This document shows positions 35,771 to 44,861 of a DNA stretch of 64,000 bases, piece by piece. The position numbers were made by a program, and so were the translations under genes. Position 1 is the stretch's first letter, and each line of letters starts with the position of its first letter. The notes beneath the pieces are model-generated. The model was not told the origin of the DNA and ran no database searches. It saw nothing but the letters and a program-made list of their open reading frames with translations. Source of the stretch: Burkholderia sp. FERM BP-3421 (lineage in GTDB: Bacteria > Pseudomonadota > Gammaproteobacteria > Burkholderiales > Burkholderiaceae); assembly GCF_028657905.1 (NCBI RefSeq), contig NZ_CP117781.1, forward strand, positions 558,001-622,000, read 5' to 3'.

Positions 35771-36613
35771 ATGGGCGACAGGCAATCAGGGGCTGCCGGG
35801 CAGCATGCGCTGTGGAATGGCCATTCGGGGCGGGTGTGGGTCGATGCGCAGGCGGTGACCGATCAGATGTTCCGGCCGTTCGAGGTCTTGCTGGCCGATG
35901 CGGTGGGCGAGCAGGAGGCGCGTCGCGTGCTCGACGTCGGTTGCGGTACCGGGGCGACGACGCTTGCCGTGGCGAGGCGGCTCGGTGGGGACGCGCGGTG
36001 CGTGGGGGTCGACGTATCCGCACCGATGCTCGCGGCCGCGCGCGAGCGGGCGCGGGAAGCGGGGGCGGATGTCGCGTTCGTGTGCGCCGACGTGCAGCGT
36101 CACGATTTCGAGCCTGCGGGTTTCGACACGATCCTGTCGCGCTTCGGCGTGATGTTCTTCGACGATCCGGTGGCGGCGTTCGCGAACCTGCGGCGCGCGG
36201 CGACGGCCGATGCGCGGCTGATTTTCGCCGCCTGGCGCGGCCCCGAGGACAATCCGTTCATGACGCTGGCCGAGCGCACGGCCCGGCCGTGGCTGCCGGA
36301 TATGCCCGCGCGCGTGCCGGGCGCACCGGGACAGTTCGGGTTCGCCGATCGGGAGCGGGTGGTTGCGATTCTGGCGGAGAGCGGCTGGCGGGAGATCGAG
36401 ATCGTGCCGGTCGATCTCGATTGCACGTTGCCGGAACGGGAACTGCATGATTACCTGATCGGATTCGGTCCGGTCGGACAGGCGTTGCAGCATGCGGATG
36501 CGTCGCTGCGGGCGCGGATCGGCGCGGCGGCGCGGTGCGCGTACGAGTCTTACGTGCGGTGCGAGGACGTGCACTTCCGGGCGGCGTGCTGGATGGTGCG
36601 GGCGAGGGCTTAG
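35771..36613 (+). CDS. Class I SAM-dependent methyltransferase
   Basis: A 280-residue Rossmann methyltransferase. SAM-binding motif I is VLDVGCGTGATTLA (about 57-70), with the acidic turn VGVDVSAPML and motif FDTILSRFGVMFF. The best resemblance is to UbiE/Coq5-like small-molecule methyltransferases. AGGGG precedes ATG 35771. Controlled, by position, by the divergent MerR regulator. The substrate is unknown. Confidence 0.85.
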   Translation: MGDRQSGAAGQHALWNGHSGRVWVDAQAVTDQMFRPFEVLLADAVGEQEARRVLDVGCGTGATTLAVARRLGGDARCVGVDVSAPMLAAARERAREAGADVAFVCADVQRHDFEPAGFDTILSRFGVMFFDDPVAAFANLRRAATADARLIFAAWRGPEDNPFMTLAERTARPWLPDMPARVPGAPGQFGFADRERVVAILAESGWREIEIVPVDLDCTLPERELHDYLIGFGPVGQALQHADASLRARIGAAARCAYESYVRCEDVHFRAACWMVRARA

Positions 36614-36753
36614 GGGGCGCGGAAGGGGGCCCGATGACCATCTGGGGGGAGACGTCACGCTGCGCGTTGCTGTGCTCGCGGCCGGGTCGAGTCATTTTCA
36701 CCTGGCTTTGACTCCCCGTCGGTACGGTCCGCGGTCCTATACCGGGCGACGAC

Positions 36754-36779
36754 GCCTGATGAGGCGCGTCTTATCCGGC
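36754..36779. repeat. REP-like imperfect hairpin
   Basis: Arms GCCTGATGAG (36754-36763) and CTTATCCGGC (36770-36779) pair except for T/C and G/T positions. The words GCCTGATG and CTTATCCGGC closely recall enterobacterial REP elements. A single copy lies between convergent gene ends, where it may act as a mRNA-end hairpin. Confidence 0.4.
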
Positions 36780-36820
36780 ATGTGACCCGGCGTTTGACAG
36801 CAAGCGCGATGGAGAAGCCG

Positions 36821-37579
36821 CTAACCTTGTACCGAATAGCCGCCGTCCACCGGGATGACCGCACCGGTGATGAAGTCGCTTTCGCTGGAGCACAGCGCCA
36901 CCGCGATGCCGGCGAGGTCCTGCGGCTTGCCCCAGCGACGTTGCGGCGTGCGGCTCAGCACGTTTTCTTCCAGGTTGGGAAAAAGCCGCTTGGCTTCGGC
37001 AATCAGTTCGGTTTCAATCCAGCCCGGCAGCAAGGTGTTCACCTGGATGTTGTCGGGCGCCCATTCGACGGCCCATGCCTTGCCGAGTTGCACGATTCCG
37101 CCCTTGCTGGCCGCGTAGGCCGAACCATAGGCCGTGCCAAACAACGAGAGCATCGAACCGATGTTGACGATCTTGCCGCCGCCCGCGCGGACGAACGCGC
37201 CGTGGATGGCCTGGGCGCAGTAGTGCGCACCGCTCAGGTTCGTATCGATGATGCGATGCCAGTCCTCGACCGTCAGCTCGTGCGCCTGTTTGCGGATGTT
37301 CATGCCGGCATTGTTCACGAGGATATTGAGGCTCCCGAAATGGCGCTCGGCTTGCGCCATTGCCTCGATGCAGTCGTCGTACTTTGTGATGTCCGCCTGG
37401 ATGAACTGACCGCTTGCGCTGCCGCCCGGCAATGAAGCCAGGGCGGCGCGACCTTTCTCGGGATCGCGCCCAACGAGTGCGACACGCGCGCCGGCCGCGA
37501 CCATGCCCTGCGCGATGCCGAGTCCGATACCACTCGCCCCGCCCGTGACGACGGCCGCCTTTCCTGAAAGATCGAACAT
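36821..37579 (-). CDS. Short-chain dehydrogenase/reductase
   Basis: A 252-residue classical SDR. Cofactor loop VTGGASGIGLG (about 12-22), NNAG (near 90), catalytic Ser in NIGSMLS and YAASK with the active Tyr/Lys. The sequence is of the glucose/2-deoxy-gluconate dehydrogenase type; the substrate is not determinable. GGAG precedes ATG 37579. Convergent with the methyltransferase gene. Confidence 0.87.
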   Translation of the reverse strand: MFDLSGKAAVVTGGASGIGLGIAQGMVAAGARVALVGRDPEKGRAALASLPGGSASGQFIQADITKYDDCIEAMAQAERHFGSLNILVNNAGMNIRKQAHELTVEDWHRIIDTNLSGAHYCAQAIHGAFVRAGGGKIVNIGSMLSLFGTAYGSAYAASKGGIVQLGKAWAVEWAPDNIQVNTLLPGWIETELIAEAKRLFPNLEENVLSRTPQRRWGKPQDLAGIAVALCSSESDFITGAVIPVDGGYSVQG

Positions 37580-38088
37580 GCCTGTCTCCGTACGAACGTG
37601 TCGATATGAACAGGACGCCAGCATAGCCGGGCCCTACGCGGTAGGGCGCGGAGCGCGGTCGCGATATTTTCGAAGTCGGCGCGTGCGTTTTTCGAATGCT
37701 GGAAACAAGCCTGGAAGGGGATGGGCAAGCGAGACGAACGTCGCTCGTTGATCGTGGAGCGGATTGCGGACAACGCGGCGCGGCCGTCTGTTCGTGCCGA
37801 TAGCCGCCGTTCGTCGTCGCGGGCACTCGGCCGTAGGGCGAACTTCGCGCAGGCACGTTCAAGCGCGGTCAAATTCAGGATGTCAAAGCGGTTTTCATGC
37901 CGCGCGTGAGCGCCCGGTCACCATGTACTTGCAAGCGTCACTCCCATGATGCAGCAGCACCTGCCCCTTAGCTGATAAGGCTTGAATCCAGAAGCTACGC
38001 TATGACCTACGCTGACGGATTTCGGGAACGCCGCTACCGACCCGTTACAGACAGTCGCAAAACATGGAAGCATGCCTTCCCGTCACTG
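37580..38088. other. Intergenic stretch, possibly decayed
   Basis: About 500 bp with no secure gene. A short plus-strand frame at 37721 (MGKRDERRSLIVERIADN...) looks like the first helix of a TetR-family regulator but loses resemblance after about 18 residues and stops at 37909, so a fragment is possible. Confidence 0.4.
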
Positions 38089-38406
38089 CTACTTGCGCGG
38101 TTTTGCTTTGGGCTCGTACTTTTCCCAGTACCGAAACCCCTCTTCGTGCACTTCAAATTCAAGATCCCTGATGTCTTCCCCAAGATCCGAGACGTGTTGC
38201 TCAAAATCCAAGAAGTTTTGCAGGAGGCGCTTCTGCGCGTCCGCCACAGCCTTGTTGTAGATGTCGGGGCCGATTTCCTCCAAGAAAAAACCAAGGAGCG
38301 CGCCAGCGGCAATATTGCCGATCGGCTCCTCCATGTTCTTCTCGAAATATCTCTGAATGGAGGCAATCGCCTTGGCCCGAACTTCTTTCGTCAATTCAAT
38401 TGTCAT
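38089..38406 (-). CDS. DUF2164 family protein
   Basis: A 105-residue protein starting MTIELTKEVRAKAIASIQRYFEKN, with the family core EEPIGNIAAGALLGFFLEEIGP (positions 28-49). Function unknown. Compared with typical members it has an extra acidic helix (FEQHVSDLGEDIRDLE, about 71-86) before the usual EGFRYW ending. A GGAG site supports ATG 38406. Confidence 0.78.
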   Translation of the reverse strand: MTIELTKEVRAKAIASIQRYFEKNMEEPIGNIAAGALLGFFLEEIGPDIYNKAVADAQKRLLQNFLDFEQHVSDLGEDIRDLEFEVHEEGFRYWEKYEPKAKPRK

Positions 38407-38672
38407 GGATCTGCTCCAGCCAGCGCCTTCCTCACTGGCGATCATACGTGGGCGCCGCCGGAGGATCGTCAACTAATCTTTCAACGCGACTGTGACCGCA
38501 TCGGATTTACCGAACGTCGCCCCGTCACTCAAGTCCACAAATTGTCGGCGATAGAGGTTGCGGCGTCGATCGACTGCTTCTGCGTGACCGCCGGAAACTG
38601 GCCGGACGGCGAACTTCGCGTTCCAGCATCAGGGCGCTGGCAAACGCCGGCTGCCAAAGCTGCTGTTCCCGG

Positions 38673-38807
38673 TCACACGAGCACGCAACCCACCGCAGCA
38701 CCTGCTACAGCCACTCCCATGATGCATCGGTACTTCGTCTTGTCTGACGGGGTATCGGTCAGAGCGCCACGCCAAAAACTACGCTGGGCACTTTCGTGAG
38801 TGCTCAT
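38673..38807 (-). CDS. Possible 44-residue membrane peptide
   Basis: ATG 38807 follows a purine-rich leader with GGAG. The frame encodes a polar start (MSTHESAQRSFWRG), a basic turn (DKTKYRC) and a small-residue hydrophobic helix (IMGVAVAGAAVGCVLV), then TGA. The same frame stays open for 47 more codons past the TGA, to 38529. It could be a real tiny membrane protein or the start of a broken gene. Confidence 0.3.
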   Translation of the reverse strand: MSTHESAQRSFWRGALTDTPSDKTKYRCIMGVAVAGAAVGCVLV

Positions 38808-38887
38808 TTCCGCTCTTTCTCCGGCATACCGTTCTATGGGCGGAATGACCGCTCAAAGCAGTTGAACTGTCGGCTCGCCGGTGTACA

Positions 38888-39028
38888 TCAAAGATTACGG
38901 AGAAACTCGATCAACGCCGCGTTGACGAAATCCGGTGCCTCCTGTTGCAGCCAATGTCCTGCTCGTGGAACGATTCATGAGGCCGACAGCTTGGGCACGA
39001 GCCGGGGCATACCGCCGATCATGTCCAT
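38888..39028 (-). pseudogene. C-terminal remnant of an alpha/beta hydrolase (epoxide-hydrolase type)
   Basis: One frame reads MDMIGGMPRLVPKLSAS, TGA (38975-38977), then IVPRAGHWLQQEAPDFVNAALIEFL and stops at 38888. The AGHW-QQE-P--VN-ALI-FL pattern is the C-terminus of epoxide-hydrolase-like proteins, with the catalytic His in GHW. The N-terminal three quarters are missing and the fragment also carries an internal stop. It directly abuts the aegerolysin gene. Confidence 0.75.
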
Positions 39029-39098
39029 TGCTGGCCGCCAGCCGCCGCTCGTGCCCGAAAGGCACGCTTCGCGCGGACGCGTCCTGGCCACCGGTCAA

Positions 39099-39467
39099 CT
39101 AGTCCGATCCCTTTTGATCGATGAAAAATTGCACCACGGCATTGTCTCCATCCCCTCCGGCGTATCGCGTTTTAAAATCGGACGAGCTACATGAAATTCC
39201 ATATGAATTTCCTCCGTAGTACGGATCATCCCATGAAATTGGAATGTTCTGAATTCCATTGTATTGGAATTGATATTGGAGGCTGCCTTGTGTGCCGGTG
39301 TAAATGCCGTCCGAGTCGCTCTCCCATTCCCCGTATTGAAGCGACGGGATGATTGAAGGTGGATATTTCTTCCATTCTCCGTGCTGGAGCTGGACCGAAG
39401 ATGTGTCGAGGATTAAATCATGCGAGGTGAGATTGAAGAAGGTAACCGCGACGCTGCGAGCAGACAT
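39099..39467 (-). CDS. Aegerolysin family protein resembling Gpp34/Cry34
   Basis: A 122-residue beta-sandwich-type protein. From memory it aligns along its length with the 123-residue B. thuringiensis Gpp34Ab1 (Cry34Ab1). Shared features are the MSAR start, N-x-T near 13, the HGEW...PP...I segment, ESDSDGIYTGTQG (ES-G--TGT-G in Gpp34), the D-P--G-N-Y block near 80 and GG-GDNA-V near the end. Aegerolysins bind specific membrane lipids and often need a larger partner protein to form pores; no such partner is in the window. GAGGTGA lies 4 bp before ATG 39467. The gene is clearly AT-richer than its neighbours and sits beside a pseudogene, which suggests horizontal acquisition. Confidence 0.78.
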   Translation of the reverse strand: MSARSVAVTFFNLTSHDLILDTSSVQLQHGEWKKYPPSIIPSLQYGEWESDSDGIYTGTQGSLQYQFQYNGIQNIPISWDDPYYGGNSYGISCSSSDFKTRYAGGDGDNAVVQFFIDQKGSD

Positions 39468-39705
39468 TTAATCACCTCAAAAGATTAAGATGGAATAATC
39501 CGTCCAACATCACGCAAGCTGATTCCAGGCAATGCCAGAATAAGATACAAAATGGCATCGTAAAAGTGAAATTTACTTCGAATCACAATCGCTCAACAAT
39601 CAACCCGACCATTCAGAAATTCACCGAATCGACCACGGCACTTATGGCGAGGCGCCGTCGCACGCCGCAGTCCTCCCACCCGACAACCCGCCTTCCGCCG
39701 TCGCT

Positions 39706-40608
39706 TCACGTTCCCACCGGCCTCAGCAATCCCCGTCCCGCCTCGACCACCCGCGCCGACAGCGACTGCATGCTCGGCGACTGCACCTTCCACGCGTGCC
39801 AGTACAACGCGCTGTCGGTCGGATACGCGGGCGCAAGATCGACGAGCCCTTGCTCGGCGAGCGGCATCTTGCCGAGCAGAAGCTCCGGAACCATCGCATA
39901 GCCGAGCCCGTGCTGCACGGCCGCGAAATGCGTATGCGTGCCGGGCACGTAGTGACACGGATAAGCCCCCTTGGGCAGCCCGAAATTCTCCAGCAGAAAC
40001 GACGATTGCAGCGTATCGCGCCGCGAGTACGCGACGACCGGAGCCTGCCGCGCGCTCGCGCGCGTCAGGCCACGCGGAAACCACTGCGCCGCGAAAGCCT
40101 GCGCGGCGATCAACCGATAGCGCATCGTCCCGAGCGGCGTCGCGGCGCAACCGCGCATCGGCTTCTGCACCGTGGTCACGCAGCCGATCGCCATGCCGTT
40201 CTCGAGCAATCCGAAGGTGTGGTCCTGATCCTCCATGATCAGCTCGAACAGCAGCCGCTCGCCCGACAGGATCGACGACAGCGCCGGTAAAAACCACGTG
40301 CCGAGACTGTCCGAATTGAGCGCGACCACCACCGACACTGGAGACTGCCGCGCCGCGTCCAACTCGGCCTGCAAATCGGCCTGCAACATCGACACGCGCC
40401 GCAGATGCTGGAGCACACGCTGCCCGGTCGCGGTCGCGCGGCACGGCCGGGTGCGCAGCACGAGCGGCGTGCCGAGATCCGCTTCCAGCGCGCGCACGCG
40501 CTGCGTGATCGCCGACGCTGTCACGTGAAGCCGCGCGGCGGCCTGCTCGAAGCTGCCCGTCTCGACGACCGCGACGAAGGCCGCCGCTTGCCTGGGATCG
40601 ATATCCAT
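39706..40608 (-). CDS. ArgP/LysG-type LysR transcriptional regulator
   Basis: A 300-residue LysR protein with the IciA/ArgP-like HTH (DPRQAAAFVAVVETGSFEQAAARLHVTASAITQRVRALE). ArgP/LysG regulators sense basic amino acids and usually control a divergent LysE exporter. Here the divergent gene is a class A PBP instead, and no LysE gene is seen, so the target is unclear. Confidence 0.85.
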   Translation of the reverse strand: MDIDPRQAAAFVAVVETGSFEQAAARLHVTASAITQRVRALEADLGTPLVLRTRPCRATATGQRVLQHLRRVSMLQADLQAELDAARQSPVSVVVALNSDSLGTWFLPALSSILSGERLLFELIMEDQDHTFGLLENGMAIGCVTTVQKPMRGCAATPLGTMRYRLIAAQAFAAQWFPRGLTRASARQAPVVAYSRRDTLQSSFLLENFGLPKGAYPCHYVPGTHTHFAAVQHGLGYAMVPELLLGKMPLAEQGLVDLAPAYPTDSALYWHAWKVQSPSMQSLSARVVEAGRGLLRPVGT

Positions 40609-40765
40609 GCGCTTCCTAAATAAAAATAAGCATCTGCAAATTCAGCTAAAGATTGTACCGGTTCAAGACGCGAACCCCGACAATACGCAGCGCTTCGCGG
40701 ATCCGGCGCACGCAGCGCACCCGACGCGCAGGCCGGATCCTTGGCAACACTGAAGGAAATCAGCC

Positions 40766-42910
40766 ATGACGTCACCCGCCTCGCCCCCGCCCACGCCTGA
40801 TCTTCCCCGCCCACGTCGCCGTCCCTGGCGGACCCTCGCGGGCGCGCTGCTGGGGCTCACGATCGCGGGCGCCGGGATCGGCGCGTGGACCGTCGATCGC
40901 ATCTGGCGCCAATTGCCGGCCGTCGATCATCTCGCGAGCTACCGTCCCGCGATGCCGCTGCGCATCTATTCGCGCGACGGCGTGCTGCTGGCCGAGTACG
41001 GCATCGAGCGGCGCGAATTCACGCCGCTCGCGCAGATCCCGCAGCGCGTGCGCCACGCGCTGCTCGCGGCCGAGGACGCGCGTTTCTACGAACACGGGCC
41101 GGTGGACTTCAACGGCCTGCTGCGCGCGACGCTGACCAACCTCGTCGCCGGTCATTCGGCGCAGGGCGCCAGCACGATCTCGATGCAGGTCGCGCGCAAC
41201 TTCTACCTGACGCGCGACAAGCTGATCAGCCGCAAGCTCGCGGAGATCCTGATGGCCTACAAGCTCGAACAGGCCTACGGCAAGGACAAGCTGCTCGAGC
41301 TGTACATGAACCAGATCTACCTCGGCGAGCGCGCGTATGGCTTCGCCGCCGCGGCATCGATCTACTTCGGCAAGCCGCTCGACGCGCTCACCGATGCTGA
41401 GGCCGCCGTGCTGGCCGGGCTGCCGAAGGCGCCGTCCGCGTTCAACCCGACCGTCAACCCTACGCGCGCGATCGAGCGTCGCCAGTACGTGCTGCGCCGC
41501 ATGCGCGAGCAGGACTATCTCGACGAGACCGCCTATCGGCAGGCGCTCGACGCTCCGCTCGGGCTCGCGAACACGCCGCCGCCGGGGATCGTCGCGGCGC
41601 CGTACGTCGCCGAACGGGCGCGCCGCATGATGGTCGAGCGCTATCACGACGAGGCCTACACGCTGGGCCTCGACGTCGTGACGACCGTGACGATGCGCGA
41701 TCAGCTCGCGGCGGAAGCCGCGCTGCGCCACGCGGTGCTCGATGCGCGGCTGCGGCGCGCCCGACCGAATACCGCGGCGCGCGACGGCGATGCGCTGGAA
41801 GGCGCGCTGGTGTCGCTCGACGCGGACACGGGCGATATCCTCGCGCTCGCGGGCGGCGCGGATTTCCAGCGCAATCCGTTCGATCACGCGTTGCAGGCCT
41901 ACCGGCAGCCGGGGTCGAGCTTCAAGCCGTTCGTGTATTCGGCCGCGCTCGAGAAAGGCCTGTTTCCGGGCACCCTCATCGACGACACGCAGCGCACGCT
42001 GTCGAAGGAGGAGACCGGCGCGAACCGCTGGCGGCCGCGCAACTACGCGAACAACTACGAAGGCTTCATCCCGATGCGGCGCGGGCTCGTGCGCTCGAAG
42101 AACCTGGTGGCCGTGAGCCTGATGCAGGCGGCCGATCCGGCGTTCGTGCAGCATCACGCCGTCGGCTTCGGCTTCGAGGGGCCGCGCAACCCGGCCTCGC
42201 TGCCGCTGGCGCTCGGCGCGGGCGCGGTCACGCCGCTGCAACTCGCGAGCGCGTACGGCGCATTCGCGAACGGCGGCCTGCGCATGGATACGCGCCTGGT
42301 CGAGACGGTCCGGCTGCGCAACGGCGACACGCTGTTCAGCGCGCCGCCGCCGGTCGCGACGCGGGTGATCTCCGAACGCAATGCGTTCGTGATGGACAGC
42401 ATGCTGCGCGACGTCGCGCGTTTCGGCACCGCGCGCGGCACCTTGCCGCTGCGCCGTCCCGACATCGCCGGCAAGACCGGCACGTCGAACGGCTCGAAGG
42501 ACGTGTGGTTCGCGGGCTACTCGTCGGGCGTCGTCACGGTCGCCTGGCTCGGCTATGACGCGCCGCGCAGCCTCGGTCGCGTCACGGGCGCGACGCTCGC
42601 GCTGCCGCTGTGGCTCGCCTACATGAAGGTGGCGGTCGACGGCCGCGCGAGCGTCGAGCGCACGATGCCGGGCGATCTCGCGCTGGTCGACGGCGACTAC
42701 GTGTATGCGGAGTACACGACCGGCAAGTGCGCGGATGCGCCGCCGCCCTACATCCGCAATGCATTCGCATGCGGCGCGGCGCGCGCCGGCGCGAGCGCCG
42801 ACGCCGGGCTGTCGCCCGCATCGGCTGCGCAGCCGGCGGAACGGGCGCTGCCGCCCGTCGACGCGGCCGAGCGCGCACGGGTGCTGGAACTGTTCCGCAC
42901 CGACGATTGA
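40766..42910 (+). CDS. Class A penicillin-binding protein (PBP1A family)
   Basis: A 714-residue bifunctional cell-wall synthase. An N-terminal membrane helix (about 21-45) is followed by a glycosyltransferase domain with AEDARFYEHGPVDF (catalytic Glu) and GASTISMQVARNF, then a transpeptidase with S384-S-F-K387, RSKN (near 445) and KTGTS (near 570). It is shorter than the housekeeping PBP1A and lacks the OB-like insert, so it is probably an accessory paralogue. AAGGA precedes the ATG. It may be cotranscribed with the TRIC-family gene 29 bp downstream. Confidence 0.9.
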   Translation: MTSPASPPPTPDLPRPRRRPWRTLAGALLGLTIAGAGIGAWTVDRIWRQLPAVDHLASYRPAMPLRIYSRDGVLLAEYGIERREFTPLAQIPQRVRHALLAAEDARFYEHGPVDFNGLLRATLTNLVAGHSAQGASTISMQVARNFYLTRDKLISRKLAEILMAYKLEQAYGKDKLLELYMNQIYLGERAYGFAAAASIYFGKPLDALTDAEAAVLAGLPKAPSAFNPTVNPTRAIERRQYVLRRMREQDYLDETAYRQALDAPLGLANTPPPGIVAAPYVAERARRMMVERYHDEAYTLGLDVVTTVTMRDQLAAEAALRHAVLDARLRRARPNTAARDGDALEGALVSLDADTGDILALAGGADFQRNPFDHALQAYRQPGSSFKPFVYSAALEKGLFPGTLIDDTQRTLSKEETGANRWRPRNYANNYEGFIPMRRGLVRSKNLVAVSLMQAADPAFVQHHAVGFGFEGPRNPASLPLALGAGAVTPLQLASAYGAFANGGLRMDTRLVETVRLRNGDTLFSAPPPVATRVISERNAFVMDSMLRDVARFGTARGTLPLRRPDIAGKTGTSNGSKDVWFAGYSSGVVTVAWLGYDAPRSLGRVTGATLALPLWLAYMKVAVDGRASVERTMPGDLALVDGDYVYAEYTTGKCADAPPPYIRNAFACGAARAGASADAGLSPASAAQPAERALPPVDAAERARVLELFRTDD

Positions 42911-42939
42911 ACCGGATTTCCGCAAGAGGTTGAACGAAA

Positions 42940-43548
42940 ATGCATACGCTGTACCTGATCGCGATCGTCGCGGAGGCCATGTCGGGCGCGCTGATGGGCA
43001 TGCGCCGCGGCATGGATCGTTTTGGTCTCGCGCTGGTGGGCGCGGTCACCGCGCTGGGCGGAGGCACGGTGCGCGACGTGCTGCTCGGCCACTATCCGCT
43101 GACCTGGGTCGCTCACCCGACCTACCTGTTGATCACGCTGGGCGCGGCGACCTTCGCGTCGTGGACGGCCACCCACCTGACGCGCCTCAGGACATTGTTC
43201 ATCACGGTGGACGCGCTCGGGCTCGCCGCGTTCTCGATCATCGGCTGCGACGTCGCGGCGACGGTGAACGCCAATCCGATCGTGATCGTGCTGGCGGGCG
43301 CGATCACGGGCGTCTGCGGCGGGATGCTGCGCGACCTGTTGTGCAACGAGATGCCGCTGATCCTGCGCGAGGAGTTGTACGCGAGCGTCGCGTTCTTCAC
43401 CGGCGCGCTGTACGTCGTATTCCAGTACGTCGGGCTCGACGAGAACATTGCGACCGTGGTGGCGTTGGTCGCCGGGTTCGCCGCGCGCATGTGCGCGGTG
43501 CGCTTCGGTTGGAAGATGCGCACCTTCGGCCCGGTGGACGCCGAATAG
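42940..43548 (+). CDS. TRIC-family (UPF0126) cation channel
   Basis: A 202-residue membrane protein with seven predicted helices formed by two homologous halves. Each half has the signature GGGTVRD (near 46) or GGMLRD (near 127) that lines the pore in prokaryotic TRIC channels. Likely a K+-conducting channel of the inner membrane. A weak AGAGG lies upstream of the ATG. Confidence 0.87.
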   Translation: MHTLYLIAIVAEAMSGALMGMRRGMDRFGLALVGAVTALGGGTVRDVLLGHYPLTWVAHPTYLLITLGAATFASWTATHLTRLRTLFITVDALGLAAFSIIGCDVAATVNANPIVIVLAGAITGVCGGMLRDLLCNEMPLILREELYASVAFFTGALYVVFQYVGLDENIATVVALVAGFAARMCAVRFGWKMRTFGPVDAE

Positions 43549-43569
43549 CCGCTCGGCGGCGCGGCATCG

Positions 43570-43965
43570 TCACGCGCGTGCGTCGTCGGCCGGCTTGCGT
43601 TGCACGACGTGCCACAGCACGCCCGACGGGTCGAACAGGAAGGCGACCGTCATGCCCCATGGCTGGCGCTTCGGCGGAACGGGCGCCGGCGTGCCGTGGC
43701 GCGTGACGGGATCGAGCGCCTCGATGTGCTTCCACCACGCGTCGAGATCGTCGACCACCAGCTGCAACACGCAATTGTCGGCCCAGGCTTCCACGTAGAA
43801 GTTCTGCAACAGGATCGCCTGCGCGCCGAGCGCGAGCACGGCGAGATCCCGCGAGTCGTGCTCGAGCGTGAAGCCGAGATCGAGATAGAACTGCCGGCTG
43901 CGCGGGAAATCCAGCGCGGGAACGAACGGCCGCAGCGCGGCGACGGGTGACGGCGGGGTGGACAT
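43570..43965 (-). CDS. VOC-family (glyoxalase/bleomycin-resistance-like) protein
   Basis: A 131-residue vicinal-oxygen-chelate protein. The two babab halves are seen in FVPALDFPRSRQFYLDLGF and FLFDPSGVLWHVVQR. It resembles small VOC proteins that bind or modify drugs, but lacks the full metal triad of glyoxalase I. AGGAG precedes ATG 43965. It follows hmuV on the same strand but is probably not part of haem uptake. Confidence 0.82.
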   Translation of the reverse strand: MSTPPSPVAALRPFVPALDFPRSRQFYLDLGFTLEHDSRDLAVLALGAQAILLQNFYVEAWADNCVLQLVVDDLDAWWKHIEALDPVTRHGTPAPVPPKRQPWGMTVAFLFDPSGVLWHVVQRKPADDARA

Positions 43966-44009
43966 GGCGACTCCTGGATGAAGGAAACGATTCGAGGTGC
44001 CCGCGATAT

Positions 44010-44825
44010 TCAGGCCGGCACCATGACGGGCGGCGCATCGCCGCCCGCGTCGAGCATCCTGACCGCGAAGCCGTAGCAGCGCTCGAACAGGCCGGGCGTC
44101 ATGATGTCGTGCGGCGCGCCGGCCGCGAAGATCGCGCCGTCCGCGAGCAGCGCGATGTGGTCGGCATGACGCGCGGCCAGATTCGGATCGTGGACGATCG
44201 TCAGCACGCCGATGCCCCATTCGCGCGCGAAGCGGCGCACGGTGTCGAGCAGCAGGTGCTGATGCGCGAGGTCGAGCGCGGCGGTCGGTTCGTCGAGCAG
44301 CAGGTAGCGCGGCACGCGCGCGGTCAGCGGCGTGGCGGCCGGCCACAGCTGCGCGAGCACGCGCGCGAACTGCACGCGCGCGAGTTCGCCGCCCGACAGC
44401 GTGGTGACGTCGCGGCCCGCGAGCGGCGTCGCTTCCGCGAGCGCGAGCGCCTGCGCGGCGATCGCGTGATCGTCGCGCGTCAGCGCGCCGCCGTGCGCGG
44501 TATGCGGATAGCGGCCGAGCAACACGATCTCGTCGGCGCTGAACGGGAACGCGGGCTGCGAGGCTTGCGGCAGCACCGCGCGCAGCTGGGCGAGCCGTCG
44601 CGTGTCGATTCGTTCGAGCGGGATGCCGTTCAGCGAGATCTCGCCGTCGACGCGCACGTCGCGGTGGCTGCGCAGTTCGCCGGCCAGGACTTTCAGCAAG
44701 GTGCTCTTGCCCGCGCCGTTGCGGCCGAGCAGCGCGGTGACGCGGCCCGGTTCGAGACGGAGCGACAGGTCGCGGAGGATGGTGGCGTTGCCGCGCGCGA
44801 CGTGAAGGTGTTCGGCGATCAGCAT
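44010..44825 (-). CDS. hmuV: Haem ABC transporter ATP-binding protein HmuV
   Basis: A 271-residue ATPase that powers haem import. Walker A GRNGAGKST (about 35-43), signature LSGGELARVQ, Walker B YLLLDEPTAALD and the switch His in TIVHDPN are intact. FecE/HmuV-type sequence, with hmuU immediately upstream on the same strand. Confidence 0.92.
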   Translation of the reverse strand: MLIAEHLHVARGNATILRDLSLRLEPGRVTALLGRNGAGKSTLLKVLAGELRSHRDVRVDGEISLNGIPLERIDTRRLAQLRAVLPQASQPAFPFSADEIVLLGRYPHTAHGGALTRDDHAIAAQALALAEATPLAGRDVTTLSGGELARVQFARVLAQLWPAATPLTARVPRYLLLDEPTAALDLAHQHLLLDTVRRFAREWGIGVLTIVHDPNLAARHADHIALLADGAIFAAGAPHDIMTPGLFERCYGFAVRMLDAGGDAPPVMVPA

Positions 44826-44861
44826 GATGATGGACAGGAAGACACGGTGCGCATCGCGTGG

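Noticed and set aside
37721..37909. TetR-family gene
   Set aside because: Only the first about 18 residues resemble TetR; the frame lacks an HTH and stops early.
41740..42120. Plus-strand off-frame Arg/Ser-rich frame inside the PBP gene
   Set aside because: No ribosome site and no family; shadow of the transpeptidase domain.
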